Origin: Streptomyces globosus
Lineage (GTDB): Bacteria; Actinomycetota; Actinomycetes; Streptomycetales; Streptomycetaceae
DNA length: 64,000 bases
Direction: 5' to 3'
Assembly (NCBI RefSeq): GCF_003325375.1
Contig: NZ_CP030862.1
Span: 5,585,501 to 5,649,500, forward strand
In this document: piece after piece, positions 42,478 to 50,695 of the stretch
Position numbering within the stretch: position 1 is the stretch's first letter
Layout: each line of letters starts with the position of its first letter
Notes under the pieces: generated by a model
Databases searched by the model: none
Told to the model about the DNA's origin: nothing
What the model saw: only the letters and a program-made list of their open reading frames with translations
Position numbers and translations under genes: made by a program

Positions 42478-43665
42478 GTGATCGAACCTGGCACCAGCAC
42501 GACGAGCACCGACAAGGCGGACGACGGCGCCCCCGCCGTCTCCACCGCTCCCGCCCCCGTTCCCGGTACGGCACCGCTCACCGTCGGCGTGGAGGAGGAG
42601 TTCCTCCTCGTCGACGCCCGCACCTTCCGGGTGGTCCCGGCCGCCCCCCGCGTCCTGGAGACCGCCGCGGGCCTGCCCCACGAAGTGCACCCCGAGGGCA
42701 CGCGCTACCAGGTGGAGATCTCCACCCCGGTCTCCGAGTCCGCCCTCGAACTGCGCAGGGAGCTGGCCGCCCTGCGCCGCACCCTCTCCCGGGCCGCCCG
42801 CGCCCACGGATGCCGGCTGCTGGCCGCGCCCTCTCCGGTCATGGCCGTGGACATGCCGCTGCACCTGACGGACGACGAGCCGCGCCAGCGCGAGCAGCAC
42901 CGCCGCTTCGGCTCGCTCACCGACACCCTGGTCAGCTGCGGCCGCCACATCCACATCGGCACCCTCGACGTGGACACCGCGGTCGCGGTGTCGAACCGGG
43001 TCCGGCCGTGGCTGCCGACGCTGATCGCGCTGGCCGCCAACTCGCCGTTCTGGGGCGGACGCGACACCGGTCACGCCAGCTGGCGGACGATGGCCTGGTC
43101 GGGCTGGCCCTCGGCGGGGCTGCCCCCGCACTTCACGTCCACCGCCCACTTCCGGAGCTCCGTGCAGACCCTGCTCGGCTCCGGGGCAGCCCTCGACACC
43201 AAGATGGTCTACTGGGACCTCCGCCCGTCCGGACACTGGCCGACGCTCGAAATCCGGGCGCCCGACATGTCCTCGGACATCGACACGGCCATCCTCCAGG
43301 CCGAACTCGTCCGCGCCCTCGTGGCGACCGCCCTGAGGGAGATCGCCGAGGAACGCCCCGAGCCCGCCCTCCGCGACGACGTCCTGCGCCTGGCGCGCTG
43401 GCGGGCCGCCCACGACGGCCTGGAGGGCTTCGGCCTCGACCCGTACACCGGGGCCGAAGTCCCGGCGGCCGACCTGGCGGAGGCCCTCCTCGAACTGGTC
43501 GCCCCGGAACTGGCCGCCGCGGACGAGCTCGACCACGCAGCCAAGACCCTGGGCGGCCTCCTCCGCGACGGCTCGGGCGCCCACCGACAGCGCACGGAGT
43601 ACACGCGCCGCGGCAACCTGGCAGACGTCCTGCGCCACTTGGCAGACGAGACGGAAGACGTCTGA
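42478..43665 (+). CDS. Carboxylate-amine ligase, GCS2 / YbdK family
   Basis: 395 residues. The ATP-grasp-like GCS2 core is seen in LTVGVEEEFLLVDARTF, GTRYQVEISTPVS, SCGRHIHIGTLDVD, NSPFWGGRDTGHASWRTMAW and WDLRPSGHWPTLEIRAPDM. YbdK-type enzymes ligate glutamate to cysteine or another amine; the true substrate is unknown. GTG 42478 is supported by CAGGGAGG at 6-9 nt; the longer ATG at 42388 is less likely. Confidence 0.9.
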   Translation: MIEPGTSTTSTDKADDGAPAVSTAPAPVPGTAPLTVGVEEEFLLVDARTFRVVPAAPRVLETAAGLPHEVHPEGTRYQVEISTPVSESALELRRELAALRRTLSRAARAHGCRLLAAPSPVMAVDMPLHLTDDEPRQREQHRRFGSLTDTLVSCGRHIHIGTLDVDTAVAVSNRVRPWLPTLIALAANSPFWGGRDTGHASWRTMAWSGWPSAGLPPHFTSTAHFRSSVQTLLGSGAALDTKMVYWDLRPSGHWPTLEIRAPDMSSDIDTAILQAELVRALVATALREIAEERPEPALRDDVLRLARWRAAHDGLEGFGLDPYTGAEVPAADLAEALLELVAPELAAADELDHAAKTLGGLLRDGSGAHRQRTEYTRRGNLADVLRHLADETEDV

Positions 43666-43737
43666 CCATCCGCCCTCACTCCACCCGCAGGTGACGGCCG
43701 CCCGGCCCTGCTCTCCGCTGTCACGCCAGACCGTCCA

Positions 43738-43772
43738 GGGCGGCTCCGCCCCGCCGGGCCCCGGAGCCGCCC
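43738..43772. terminator. Bidirectional hairpin, ligase / pentapeptide gene
   Basis: GGGCGGCTCCG (43738-43748) pairs with CGGAGCCGCCC (43762-43772) in the convergent gap. Confidence 0.65.
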
Positions 43773-43795
43773 CCACCGGTCCCCCGGCCCCCCGA

Positions 43796-44548
43796 TCAGC
43801 CCTCCGGCCGGACGCGCAGCCCGTTCTTCCACAGCGTGCAGTCGGGCACCTGCTGGCCGCCCTTGAGCTCGTCCTCCTCCACGTCCTCGTGTCCGGTGAG
43901 CGTCCTGCCGCTCTGCTCGTCCTCGTACGCCTGCACCTTCGTGTCGCGCAGGCGGTCCCGGAGCTCGTCCCGCTCCAGGCCCTTCGGCCAGCAGGTCCGC
44001 GCGTTCAGCAGTGCCCCCTCGAAGGAGGCCCTGCCGGGGAGGGAGGCGTGCGCGAAGTTGGCACTGTGCAGCAGGGCGCCGTTCAGCCTGGCCCCCGTCA
44101 GGTCGGCGTCCTGGAGGTTGGCGCCGATGAGGTTGGCGCCGCTGAGGTCCGCTCCCCTGAAGTCAGCCCCCGTCAGATCCGTGTCCCGGAACCTGAATCC
44201 CTGCAGCCGGACCCCCGCGAAGTCCGCGTTGCGCAGCGACTTGCCGCTGAAGTTGATGCCCTCGATGTCGTGATCGGCGACTGTGAACCCCGGGATGCTC
44301 GCCGCACCTTCGACACTCGCCCGCCACGTCGCGCGCTCCTGAGACGCAGAGATGGCCTGTTCGAGGAAGAGGGCCGACAGTCCGACGGCGATGCCGGTGA
44401 CCAGTCCGCCCCCGATGCCGGCCAGCACCTCGATCCGCGGCTCGGACTCGGGCTCCTTGACCGCCATCGCCCAGGCGCGGCCCGCGAGGGCTCCTCCGAC
44501 CACGAGCAGCACCCCGATCAGGATCAACTGCAGCAGATGATTCCACAC
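43796..44548 (-). CDS. Pentapeptide-repeat membrane protein
   Basis: 250 residues. Two N-terminal membrane segments (HLLQLILIGVLLVVGG and IGGGLVTGIAVGLSALFL) are followed by about fifteen A(D/N)LxX-type pentapeptides (about 95-185: LRNADF, DLTGADFRGADLSGANL, NLQDADLTGARLN), a right-handed beta-helix. A charged C-terminus follows, with Cys in NARTCWP and PDCTLW. The repeats should be cytosolic, anchored by a helical hairpin. Function unknown. GTG 44548 is preceded by AGGGAGGG; ATG 44590 is upstream and would put that site in the coding part. Confidence 0.85.
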   Translation of the reverse strand: MWNHLLQLILIGVLLVVGGALAGRAWAMAVKEPESEPRIEVLAGIGGGLVTGIAVGLSALFLEQAISASQERATWRASVEGAASIPGFTVADHDIEGINFSGKSLRNADFAGVRLQGFRFRDTDLTGADFRGADLSGANLIGANLQDADLTGARLNGALLHSANFAHASLPGRASFEGALLNARTCWPKGLERDELRDRLRDTKVQAYEDEQSGRTLTGHEDVEEDELKGGQQVPDCTLWKNGLRVRPEG

Positions 44549-44753
44549 AGGGACCCTCCCTGCGCGAGCGAGAACCGGGCTACGGGCCAACGCCGGGCCG
44601 ACCGCCCCTCAGTTCCTCTATACGCCGCACCGGAAATGATCGCAAACGCCTTCGAATCGGCGGTGACTGCGGCCGCGGCCGAGCCGGCGGCGGCGGCAGA
44701 CCAGGCCGAGCCTGCCGCCGCCGCGCCGCTTCGCACGCTGATGCTGTGGGCGG

Positions 44754-45590
44754 TCAGGCATCCCGCCGTGCCCGGGACCTCGCCGAGAGTGCCCCGGCCA
44801 GGCTGAACACCCCGGCGCCTGCTGCCCACGCCATCCACGCGTGGGAGGAGTTGCCCGGGAGCATCGCACCGTTTGCGCCGGCACCGCCTCCGGCGGGCGA
44901 CGCGTCCATGCCTCCGACCGTCTGGACCTTCAGCGCCAGGTTCTTCTCGTCGGCGCTGCCCCAGGCGTAGACGATGTTGTTCGTGCCTTCCTTGAGGTCC
45001 AGATCCGCGGGGCCGATGGCGACGGTGTCCGTACCGGCAAGGACCACGTCGGCGGAGACTGTGCCTGCGTCGACCTCGGTGGTGTCCTCCTTCGGGTTCA
45101 CCAGCCCCTCGAACACCACCGTGCCGTTGGCACGGACGTCCACGGCCGGGGCTGCGGCAACATGCCGCACCGTCAGGCGCGACTTGCCCGCTGCAACGGC
45201 AGAGGTGTCGTTGACGAAGGCGTTGAGCTGAGGCGTGCCGTCGGCCGAAAGGTGGGCCACGACCGTGGCGTTGGCGCCGGCGGGTACCTCGACGTTCTTC
45301 TGGATCGCGGGGGCCGCCGTCTTGGGGTCGGCACCGGCCTTGAAGACCTTCAGGTCGTAAGAGCCCGCCGGCAGCTCTTGCGGGTCGGTGAGAGTGCCGG
45401 GCTTGAAGTCCGGCAGGAGTTCGTCGCCGTTCGCGTAGACGTCCACCGTCAGACCGGGAACCGCGTGAAAGACGGAGACCGTCGCCGTCTCCTCGGTCTC
45501 CGCCGCGCCGGCGGGCACGGCTGAACCAAGGCTCAGAGCCCCGGCCCCGAGACAGGCGGCGATCACGACGCTGGTACGGGATTTCCTCAT
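44754..45590 (-). CDS. Secreted DUF4397 protein with sorting-like C-terminus
   Basis: 278 residues. Signal peptide MRKSRTSVVIAACLGAGAL to AVPAGAA, cleaved near residue 29. The mature part has two DUF4397 units (VSVFHAVPGLTVDVYANG and LTVRHVAAAPAVDVRANG), a beta-sandwich domain of surface proteins. The end is tripartite: LPGNS (244-248), a hydrophobic stretch (252-269) and a basic tail (SRARRDA), resembling a sortase signal but without the T-G. It is probably cell-envelope anchored. ATG 45590 has GGAGGGAG upstream. Function unknown. Confidence 0.85.
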   Translation of the reverse strand: MRKSRTSVVIAACLGAGALSLGSAVPAGAAETEETATVSVFHAVPGLTVDVYANGDELLPDFKPGTLTDPQELPAGSYDLKVFKAGADPKTAAPAIQKNVEVPAGANATVVAHLSADGTPQLNAFVNDTSAVAAGKSRLTVRHVAAAPAVDVRANGTVVFEGLVNPKEDTTEVDAGTVSADVVLAGTDTVAIGPADLDLKEGTNNIVYAWGSADEKNLALKVQTVGGMDASPAGGGAGANGAMLPGNSSHAWMAWAAGAGVFSLAGALSARSRARRDA

Positions 45591-46444
45591 CTTGCGCTCC
45601 CTCCACGCACAGGCCTGCCCTTTGCAGGCCCTGTTGGCAGGTCTCGGATGCGGCGTCTGCCGGGATGTGCGCTGCCGGCTTCGCGGAACCGCGCGGTCCG
45701 GCCGCATGCCTGCCGGGGTCCTCCGGTCGACGACGCCACGCCCTTGGGGCACGGCAGGCCGGACAGGGACCGAGGCCGACAGGGTCGGACTCCGGTGTCC
45801 TCGCCGACCTGCGCGGCTGTGAGGGTCTCGTCGTGCTCGCGGGGGGCCGGGGCCTGTCCCGGAGCGGGGAGGGCCGGTGCCCGTTCCCCGATGAAGAGGC
45901 CTGACCGGTCAGCCCGCCCGGCCCCTCGGGACTCCGCGTTCACCGACACACCCGCCAGGGTGCGACCGGCAGGCCGGTCGAGGCGAAGCCTGTGCTGTCA
46001 GGGTGTTCGCCGGTCACGCCGATGTCGTGCGGTCTCTTTTGACAAGCATGCGCACGCCCCTCGGTCACGGGGCGCGGGTACCGCAGTCCTCAGCCGCAGT
46101 CCCCAGGGGCGTACTGACCGGGCAGCCCCACCATGCAAGCGCACCACACCCGGCACCCTCCCGCCACTGCGCTCTGCCGACGTCGCATCAGCCCGCCTTG
46201 CAGTCGCGCTCCTGACCGCCGCTGCCGGGCCTTCCTGTCGTGGCGCGCCCCCGAGCCGCTCGTGTCGGACACGTACAGGAGTGCGGCCGGGGTGCTGCCC
46301 GCATCGGCGCCGCGGGCCCGGCAGGCTGCCGGTTCGGGAACCGCTCCCGCACGAGGCCCGGGAACGACGAGGTGCCCCGACCCGGGAGTCCGGGCGGGGC
46401 ACCAAGATCACCGGTCAGAACGTTTCTGCTGACCAGCCTTGCGG
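45591..46444. other. 854-nt region without a supported gene, next to the tRNA cluster
   Basis: Open frames here lack consistent third-position bias and recognisable motifs. Seen: the DUF4397 promoter side, a 12-nt palindrome CTGACCGGTCAG (45902-45913), a plus-strand TTGACA (46039-46044) without a good -10, a hairpin GGTCAG/CTGACC (46414-46435) and the tRNA terminator at 46372-46404. A decayed gene or old integration scar is possible; an unrecognised small RNA cannot be excluded. Confidence 0.4.
46372..46404. terminator. Hairpin downstream of tRNA-CAU
   Basis: GGTGCCCCG (46372-46380) pairs with CGGGGCACC (46396-46404), and within it CCCGG pairs with CCGGG around GAGT, leaving a single bulged A. 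It starts 40 nt past the tRNA 3' end on the minus strand. Confidence 0.65.
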
Positions 46445-46518
46445 TGGGGCGGGTGGGACTCGAACCCACGGCCGACGGATTATGAGTCCGCTGCTCTAAC
46501 CGGCTGAGCTACCGCCCC
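46445..46518 (-). tRNA. tRNA-Met (CAU)
   Basis: 74 nt from GGGGCGG to CCGCCCC plus discriminator A. The acceptor stem pairs perfectly, the D arm reads AGCTCAGCCGGTTAGAGC, the anticodon loop is CTCATAA and the T loop is TTCGAGT. CCA is not encoded. The CAU anticodon could be elongator Met or lysidine-modified Ile2; the elongator is the likelier reading. A minus-strand TATGCT (46565-46560) is a plausible promoter -10. Confidence 0.93.
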
Positions 46519-46662
46519 TTCTCGGCGTGGCGCGTACATGTGTGCGCGCCGTCTGCCGCAGCATAGCCGCTCATACGATCTCCTGCTCCGGATGCCCCGC
46601 GTGATCGGCTTCACCTGACGTGGGAGACCGCTTCCCGGGCCGATCGGTTCCCTCCGCGGGGC

Positions 46663-46695
46663 AAAAAAGAAGAGGACCCCGACCGGGGCCCTCTT
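46663..46695 (-). terminator. Intrinsic terminator with U-tract after tRNA-Asn pair
   Basis: In minus-strand RNA, GAGGGCCCC/GGGGUCCUC (plus 46685-46693 and 46672-46680) is followed by UUCUUUUUU (46671-46663). It is the only classical U-tract terminator I found in the window. Confidence 0.85.
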
Positions 46696-46702
46696 CCCTC
46701 TG

Positions 46703-46775
46703 CTCCCCCGGCTGGACTCGAACCAGCAACCCTCCGGTTAACAGCCGAATGCTCTGCCAATTGAGCTACAGGGGA
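46703..46775 (-). tRNA. tRNA-Asn (GUU), copy 1
   Basis: 73 nt from TCCCCTG. Anticodon loop CTGTTAA, T loop TTCGAGT, acceptor stem closed by CGGGGGA, discriminator G. Nearly identical to copy 2; the differences lie in paired stem positions. Confidence 0.95.
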
Positions 46776-46780
46776 CCGCG

Positions 46781-46853
46781 CTCCCCCGACTGGACTCGAA
46801 CCAGTAACCTGCCGGTTAACAGCCGGCTGCTCTGCCAATTGAGCTACAGGGGA
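46781..46853 (-). tRNA. tRNA-Asn (GUU), copy 2
   Basis: 73 nt with the same acceptor and D arms as copy 1. The anticodon stem is GCCGG/CCGGC and the T stem ACTGG/CCAGT, both compensated changes, so both copies should be functional. 5 nt separate the two genes. Confidence 0.95.
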
Positions 46854-46997
46854 TTGCTGCGTTGCGCCGAACGGCCCACCTCCGGCCAAGCCGGGGGGCG
46901 GGCGCCCGTTGCGAGACATAGATTAGCGCAAGCAGGGGGGTGCTCCGCCAATCGGTATCGAGCGCCGGCCGGGCACACACGACGAGAGGTGGCAGGC

Positions 46998-47297
46998 ATG
47001 CGGTACAAGGTCGCGTTCGCGGTCGGACTGGGCCTCGGGTACGTCCTCGGCTCCCGGGCCGGACGCGAGCGCTACGAGCAGCTGAAGAAGTCCGCGCGCG
47101 AGGTCGCGCAGAACCCGGCCGTGCGGAACGCGGCCGAGACCGCCGGCCAGGCCGGCCGGCAGTACGCGGGCAAGGCCGCCACGGTGCTCGGCGACAAGGT
47201 CGGCGGCGTCCTCCCGGCCCCGCTGGCCGAGCGGGTGCGCGCCCTGCGCGGCCGCGGCGGGGGCTACGACGACGAGTGGGGCACCAGCAACACCTGA
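46998..47297 (+). CDS. YtxH-like small membrane protein
   Basis: 99 residues. The start MRYKVAFAVGLGLGYVLGSRAGRERYEQL is a short glycine-rich hydrophobic segment followed by a basic amphipathic helix (KKSAREVAQNPAVRNAAETA), the YtxH pattern. It is probably a peripheral or single-pass membrane protein. The function is unknown; B. subtilis YtxH is a general-stress protein. A GAGAGGTGGC ribosome site precedes ATG 46998. Confidence 0.78.
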   Translation: MRYKVAFAVGLGLGYVLGSRAGRERYEQLKKSAREVAQNPAVRNAAETAGQAGRQYAGKAATVLGDKVGGVLPAPLAERVRALRGRGGGYDDEWGTSNT

Positions 47298-47372
47298 GGC
47301 TCCGGCTCCCTGCGGGATCCGCTGCCTCCCGGGGCGGCGGATCCCGCACTGCCGTGCGGCAGAATTCTCCGC

Positions 47373-48827
47373 ATGGGGATAGTCGCCGGGCTGGACAGCT
47401 CTTCCGCCTTCACTCGCATCGTCGTCTGCGACACCGACACGGGTGCCGTACTGCGCCAGGGCTACGCGCCCCATCCCCAGCCCGCGGGTGATCCGGAGGG
47501 CTTCCACCCCCACGAGGCCGATCCACAGGCCTGGCTGCTGTCCCTCGGCGAGGCGGCCGGCGGAGGGCTCCTCGAAGGGGTCCAGGCCATCGGCGTCTCC
47601 GCCCAGCAGCACGGGCTGCTGCCGCTGGACGCGCAGGGCGCGCTCGTCCGCCCGGCCCTCGTCGGCAACGACAAGCGCGGCCAGGTCGCCGCGGCGGACC
47701 TGACCGAGGCACTGGGCGGCCGGCACGCCTGGGCGGAGGCCGTCGGCAGCGTCCCGCACTCGGCGCAGCCCGTCGCGAAGCTCGCCTGGCTGGCCCGCAC
47801 CGAGCCGGACGCGGCGCGGCGCACGGCGGTGCTGATGTCACCGCACGACTGGCTCGTCTGGCAGCTGCTGGGCCGTCCCGCCCGGCGCACGACCGACCGG
47901 GGCGGCGCCTCCGGCACCGGCTACTGGTCGGCCCGGACCGGCTCCTACCGCCCCGACCTGGTCGAGCTCGCCCTCGGGCACATGGCGCTGCTGCCGGAGG
48001 TCCTCGCGCCGGCGGAGGCTGCCGGGATGACCCCTGAGGGGCTGCTGATCTCCGCCGGCACCGGCGAAACCATGGCCGCGGCACTCGGACTCGGCCTGGG
48101 CCCCGGCGACGCGGTGGTCTCCCTGGGCGCGTCGGGTTCGGTGATGGCCGTCCACCACGAGGCGCTGACCGAGCCAAACGGGCTGATCACCTCTCTCGCC
48201 GACGCCGGCGGGATGCACCTGCCGGTCGTGAACACGTCCAATGCGGTGCGGGCCCTGCGGGGCACCGCCGAGCTGCTCGGCACCGATCTCGACGGGCTGT
48301 CCGACCTGGCGCTGCAGTCGACGCCCGGCGCGCACGGACTGGTCCTCCTGCCGTACCTGGAGGGCGAGCGCACCCCGAACCTGCCGCACACGGCAGGCAC
48401 CCTGTCCGGTCTGCGGCGCGACTCCATGAAGCCGGAGCACCTGGCGCGGGCCGCGTTCGAGGGCATGCTGTGCGGGCTGGCGGACGCCATCGACGTGCTG
48501 CGGATGCGCGGCGCCGACATCCGGCGGGTGTTCCTGCTGGGCGCCGCGGCCGGGCTGCCGGCCGTGCAGGCGGCCGCGCCCGGGCTGTTCGGGACGCAGA
48601 TCGTCGTACCGGCGCCCGCCGACTACGCGGCGCTGGGCGCGGCGCGGCAGGCGGCGTGGGCGCTGGGGGTGCAGCAGGGGACGCTGGCCCCGCACACGCC
48701 CCCGGTGTGGCCGGGTCCGGCGGCGCAGGTCTTCGAGCCGGGCGAGGACTACCCGGCCTGGCAGGCGGTGCGCCAGCAGTACATCGCGACGCGCGAGCAG
48801 ACGCACCCAGGCGCGTTCCAGGCGTAG
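47373..48827 (+). CDS. FGGY-family carbohydrate kinase, xylulokinase-like
   Basis: 484 residues. IGVSAQQHGLLPLD, LVGNDKRG (the catalytic Asp) and WLVWQLLGR-TTDRGGASGTGYW match xylulokinase-type FGGY enzymes; ISAGTGETMAAALGLG and GDAVVSLGASG form the ATP site. The N-terminal phosphate loop reads LDSSSAFTR instead of the usual DLGTSSVK, a mild departure. It phosphorylates a pentulose or related sugar; no isomerase or transporter is beside it. CAGAAT (47360-47365) lies 7 nt before ATG 47373. Confidence 0.88.
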   Translation: MGIVAGLDSSSAFTRIVVCDTDTGAVLRQGYAPHPQPAGDPEGFHPHEADPQAWLLSLGEAAGGGLLEGVQAIGVSAQQHGLLPLDAQGALVRPALVGNDKRGQVAAADLTEALGGRHAWAEAVGSVPHSAQPVAKLAWLARTEPDAARRTAVLMSPHDWLVWQLLGRPARRTTDRGGASGTGYWSARTGSYRPDLVELALGHMALLPEVLAPAEAAGMTPEGLLISAGTGETMAAALGLGLGPGDAVVSLGASGSVMAVHHEALTEPNGLITSLADAGGMHLPVVNTSNAVRALRGTAELLGTDLDGLSDLALQSTPGAHGLVLLPYLEGERTPNLPHTAGTLSGLRRDSMKPEHLARAAFEGMLCGLADAIDVLRMRGADIRRVFLLGAAAGLPAVQAAAPGLFGTQIVVPAPADYAALGAARQAAWALGVQQGTLAPHTPPVWPGPAAQVFEPGEDYPAWQAVRQQYIATREQTHPGAFQA

Positions 48828-48961
48828 GGCGCAGGAGTGCGGGCAGCGGGCCGCGGGGCGGTCTGCTCCTTTTGACCGTCCTTTGCGAAAACGGGTGGGT
48901 CCGGGCGCGGGGTTGGCCGAAGATGGGGTGACCCCCCTCGACCCCCGACCGGAGCCTGCGC

Positions 48962-50695
48962 GTGCTCATACGACTTCTGCGGACCCACCTGGGTCCGTAC
49001 CGGAAACCGATCGCCCTGCTGGTGCTGCTGCAACTGCTGCAGACCAGCGCGAGCCTCTACCTGCCCACCCTCAACGCCGACATCATCGACAAGGGCGTCG
49101 TGACCGGCGACACCGGCTACATCCTGCGCTTCGGTGCGCTGATGCTGGCCGTCTCGCTCGTCCAGCTGGGCTGCAACATCGGCGCCGTGTACTACGGCGC
49201 CCGCACCTCCGCGGCGCTGGGCCGCGACGTCCGCGCCGCCGTCTTCGACCGGGTGCAGAGCTTCTCCGCGCGCGAGCTGGGCCAGTTCGGCGCGCCGTCA
49301 CTGATCACCCGTACGACGAACGACGTGCAGCAGATCCAGATGCTGGTGCTGATGACCTTCACGCTGATGGTCTCGGCGCCGATCATGTGCATCGGCGGCA
49401 TCGCGATGGCCCTGTCGCTGGACGTGGCGCTGTCGGGCGTGCTGCTGGCCGTGGTGCCGGTCCTGGGCCTGTCCGTCGGCGCGATCGTGTGGCGGACGCG
49501 CCCGCTGTTCCGCCAGATGCAGGAGCGGCTGGACGCGGTGAACCGGGTGCTGCGCGAGCAGATCACCGGCAACCGGGTGATCCGCGCGTTCGTCCGCGAC
49601 GGCTACGAGAAGGAACGCTTCCGCGGGGCGAACACCTCGCTGACCGACGTGTCGCTGGCCTCGGGGCGGCTCCTGGCGCTGATGTTCCCCACCGTCCTCG
49701 TGGTCGTGAACATCTCCAGCGTCGCCGTCATCTGGTTCGGCGCGATGCGCATCGACAGCGGCGGCTTGGAGATCGGCCAGCTGACGGCGTTCCTCGCCTA
49801 CCTGATGCAGATCGTCATGGCCGTCATGATGGCCACGTTCATGTTCATGATGGTGCCGCGCGCCGAGGTGTGCGCGGAGCGCGTGCAGGAGGTGCTGGAC
49901 ACCGAGTCCAGCGTCGCCCCGCCCGCAAACCCGGTGCGCGAGCTGTCCCGGCACGGTGTGCTGGAACTGCGCGGCGCCGACTTCCGCTACCCGGGCGCGG
50001 AGGCGCCCGTGCTGCGCGGGGTGGACCTGGTGGCCCGCCCCGGGGAGACGACGGCGGTCATCGGCTCGACCGGCAGCGGCAAGTCGACGCTGCTGGGGCT
50101 GGTGCCGCGGCTGTTCGACGCGACCGGCGGCGAGGTCCTCGTCGACGGCGAGGACGTGCGCCGCCTCGACCCGAAGCTGCTGGCCCGCACGGTGGGCCTG
50201 GTGCCCCAGAAGCCGTACCTGTTCTCCGGAACGGTGGCCTCGAACCTGCGCTACGGGCGCCCGGACGCCACCGACGAGGAGCTGTGGCATGCCCTGGAGG
50301 TGGCGCAGGCGCGGGAGTTCGTCGCCGCGCTCGAAGGCGGCCTGGATGCACCGGTCACCCAGGGCGGGACGAACGTCTCCGGTGGCCAGCGCCAGCGCCT
50401 GGCCATCGCCCGCACGCTGGTGCAGCGCCCGGAGATCTACCTGTTCGACGACTCCTTCTCGGCCCTGGACTACGCGACAGACGCGGCGCTGCGCGCGGCG
50501 CTGGGCCGGGAGACCGGGGACGCGACGGTGGTCATCGTCGCGCAGCGGGTCGCGACGATCCGCGACGCCGACCGGATCATCGTGCTCGACGAGGGGCAGG
50601 TCGTCGGCGAGGGCCGCCACCACGAGCTGATGGCGGGGAACGAGACCTACCGGGAGATCGTGCTCTCCCAGCTGACGGAGGCGGAGGCCGCATGA
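48962..50695 (+). CDS. ABC exporter half-transporter A (degenerate Walker B)
   Basis: 577 residues: six membrane helices (about 1-310) and an ATPase domain. Walker A GSTGSGKST (about 369), signature VSGGQRQR (about 475), and Walker B YLFDDSFSALD, where the catalytic Glu is Asp. The partner has the opposite defect, so this is the asymmetric heterodimeric exporter type. Its ATG/TGA overlap (ATGA) with the next gene couples their translation. The start is GTG 48962. The exported substrate is unknown. Confidence 0.93.
   Translation: MLIRLLRTHLGPYRKPIALLVLLQLLQTSASLYLPTLNADIIDKGVVTGDTGYILRFGALMLAVSLVQLGCNIGAVYYGARTSAALGRDVRAAVFDRVQSFSARELGQFGAPSLITRTTNDVQQIQMLVLMTFTLMVSAPIMCIGGIAMALSLDVALSGVLLAVVPVLGLSVGAIVWRTRPLFRQMQERLDAVNRVLREQITGNRVIRAFVRDGYEKERFRGANTSLTDVSLASGRLLALMFPTVLVVVNISSVAVIWFGAMRIDSGGLEIGQLTAFLAYLMQIVMAVMMATFMFMMVPRAEVCAERVQEVLDTESSVAPPANPVRELSRHGVLELRGADFRYPGAEAPVLRGVDLVARPGETTAVIGSTGSGKSTLLGLVPRLFDATGGEVLVDGEDVRRLDPKLLARTVGLVPQKPYLFSGTVASNLRYGRPDATDEELWHALEVAQAREFVAALEGGLDAPVTQGGTNVSGGQRQRLAIARTLVQRPEIYLFDDSFSALDYATDAALRAALGRETGDATVVIVAQRVATIRDADRIIVLDEGQVVGEGRHHELMAGNETYREIVLSQLTEAEAA

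Noticed and set aside
45587..45949. 120-residue minus-strand frame ending in an ATGA overlap with the DUF4397 start
   Set aside because: The second half loses third-position GC bias, no domain is seen, and the overlap places the DUF4397 ribosome site in its last codons. It could be chance in GC-rich DNA.
46039..46044. TTGACA as a strong -35
   Set aside because: No -10 follows at 16-19 nt and no gene begins downstream on that strand before the tRNA region.
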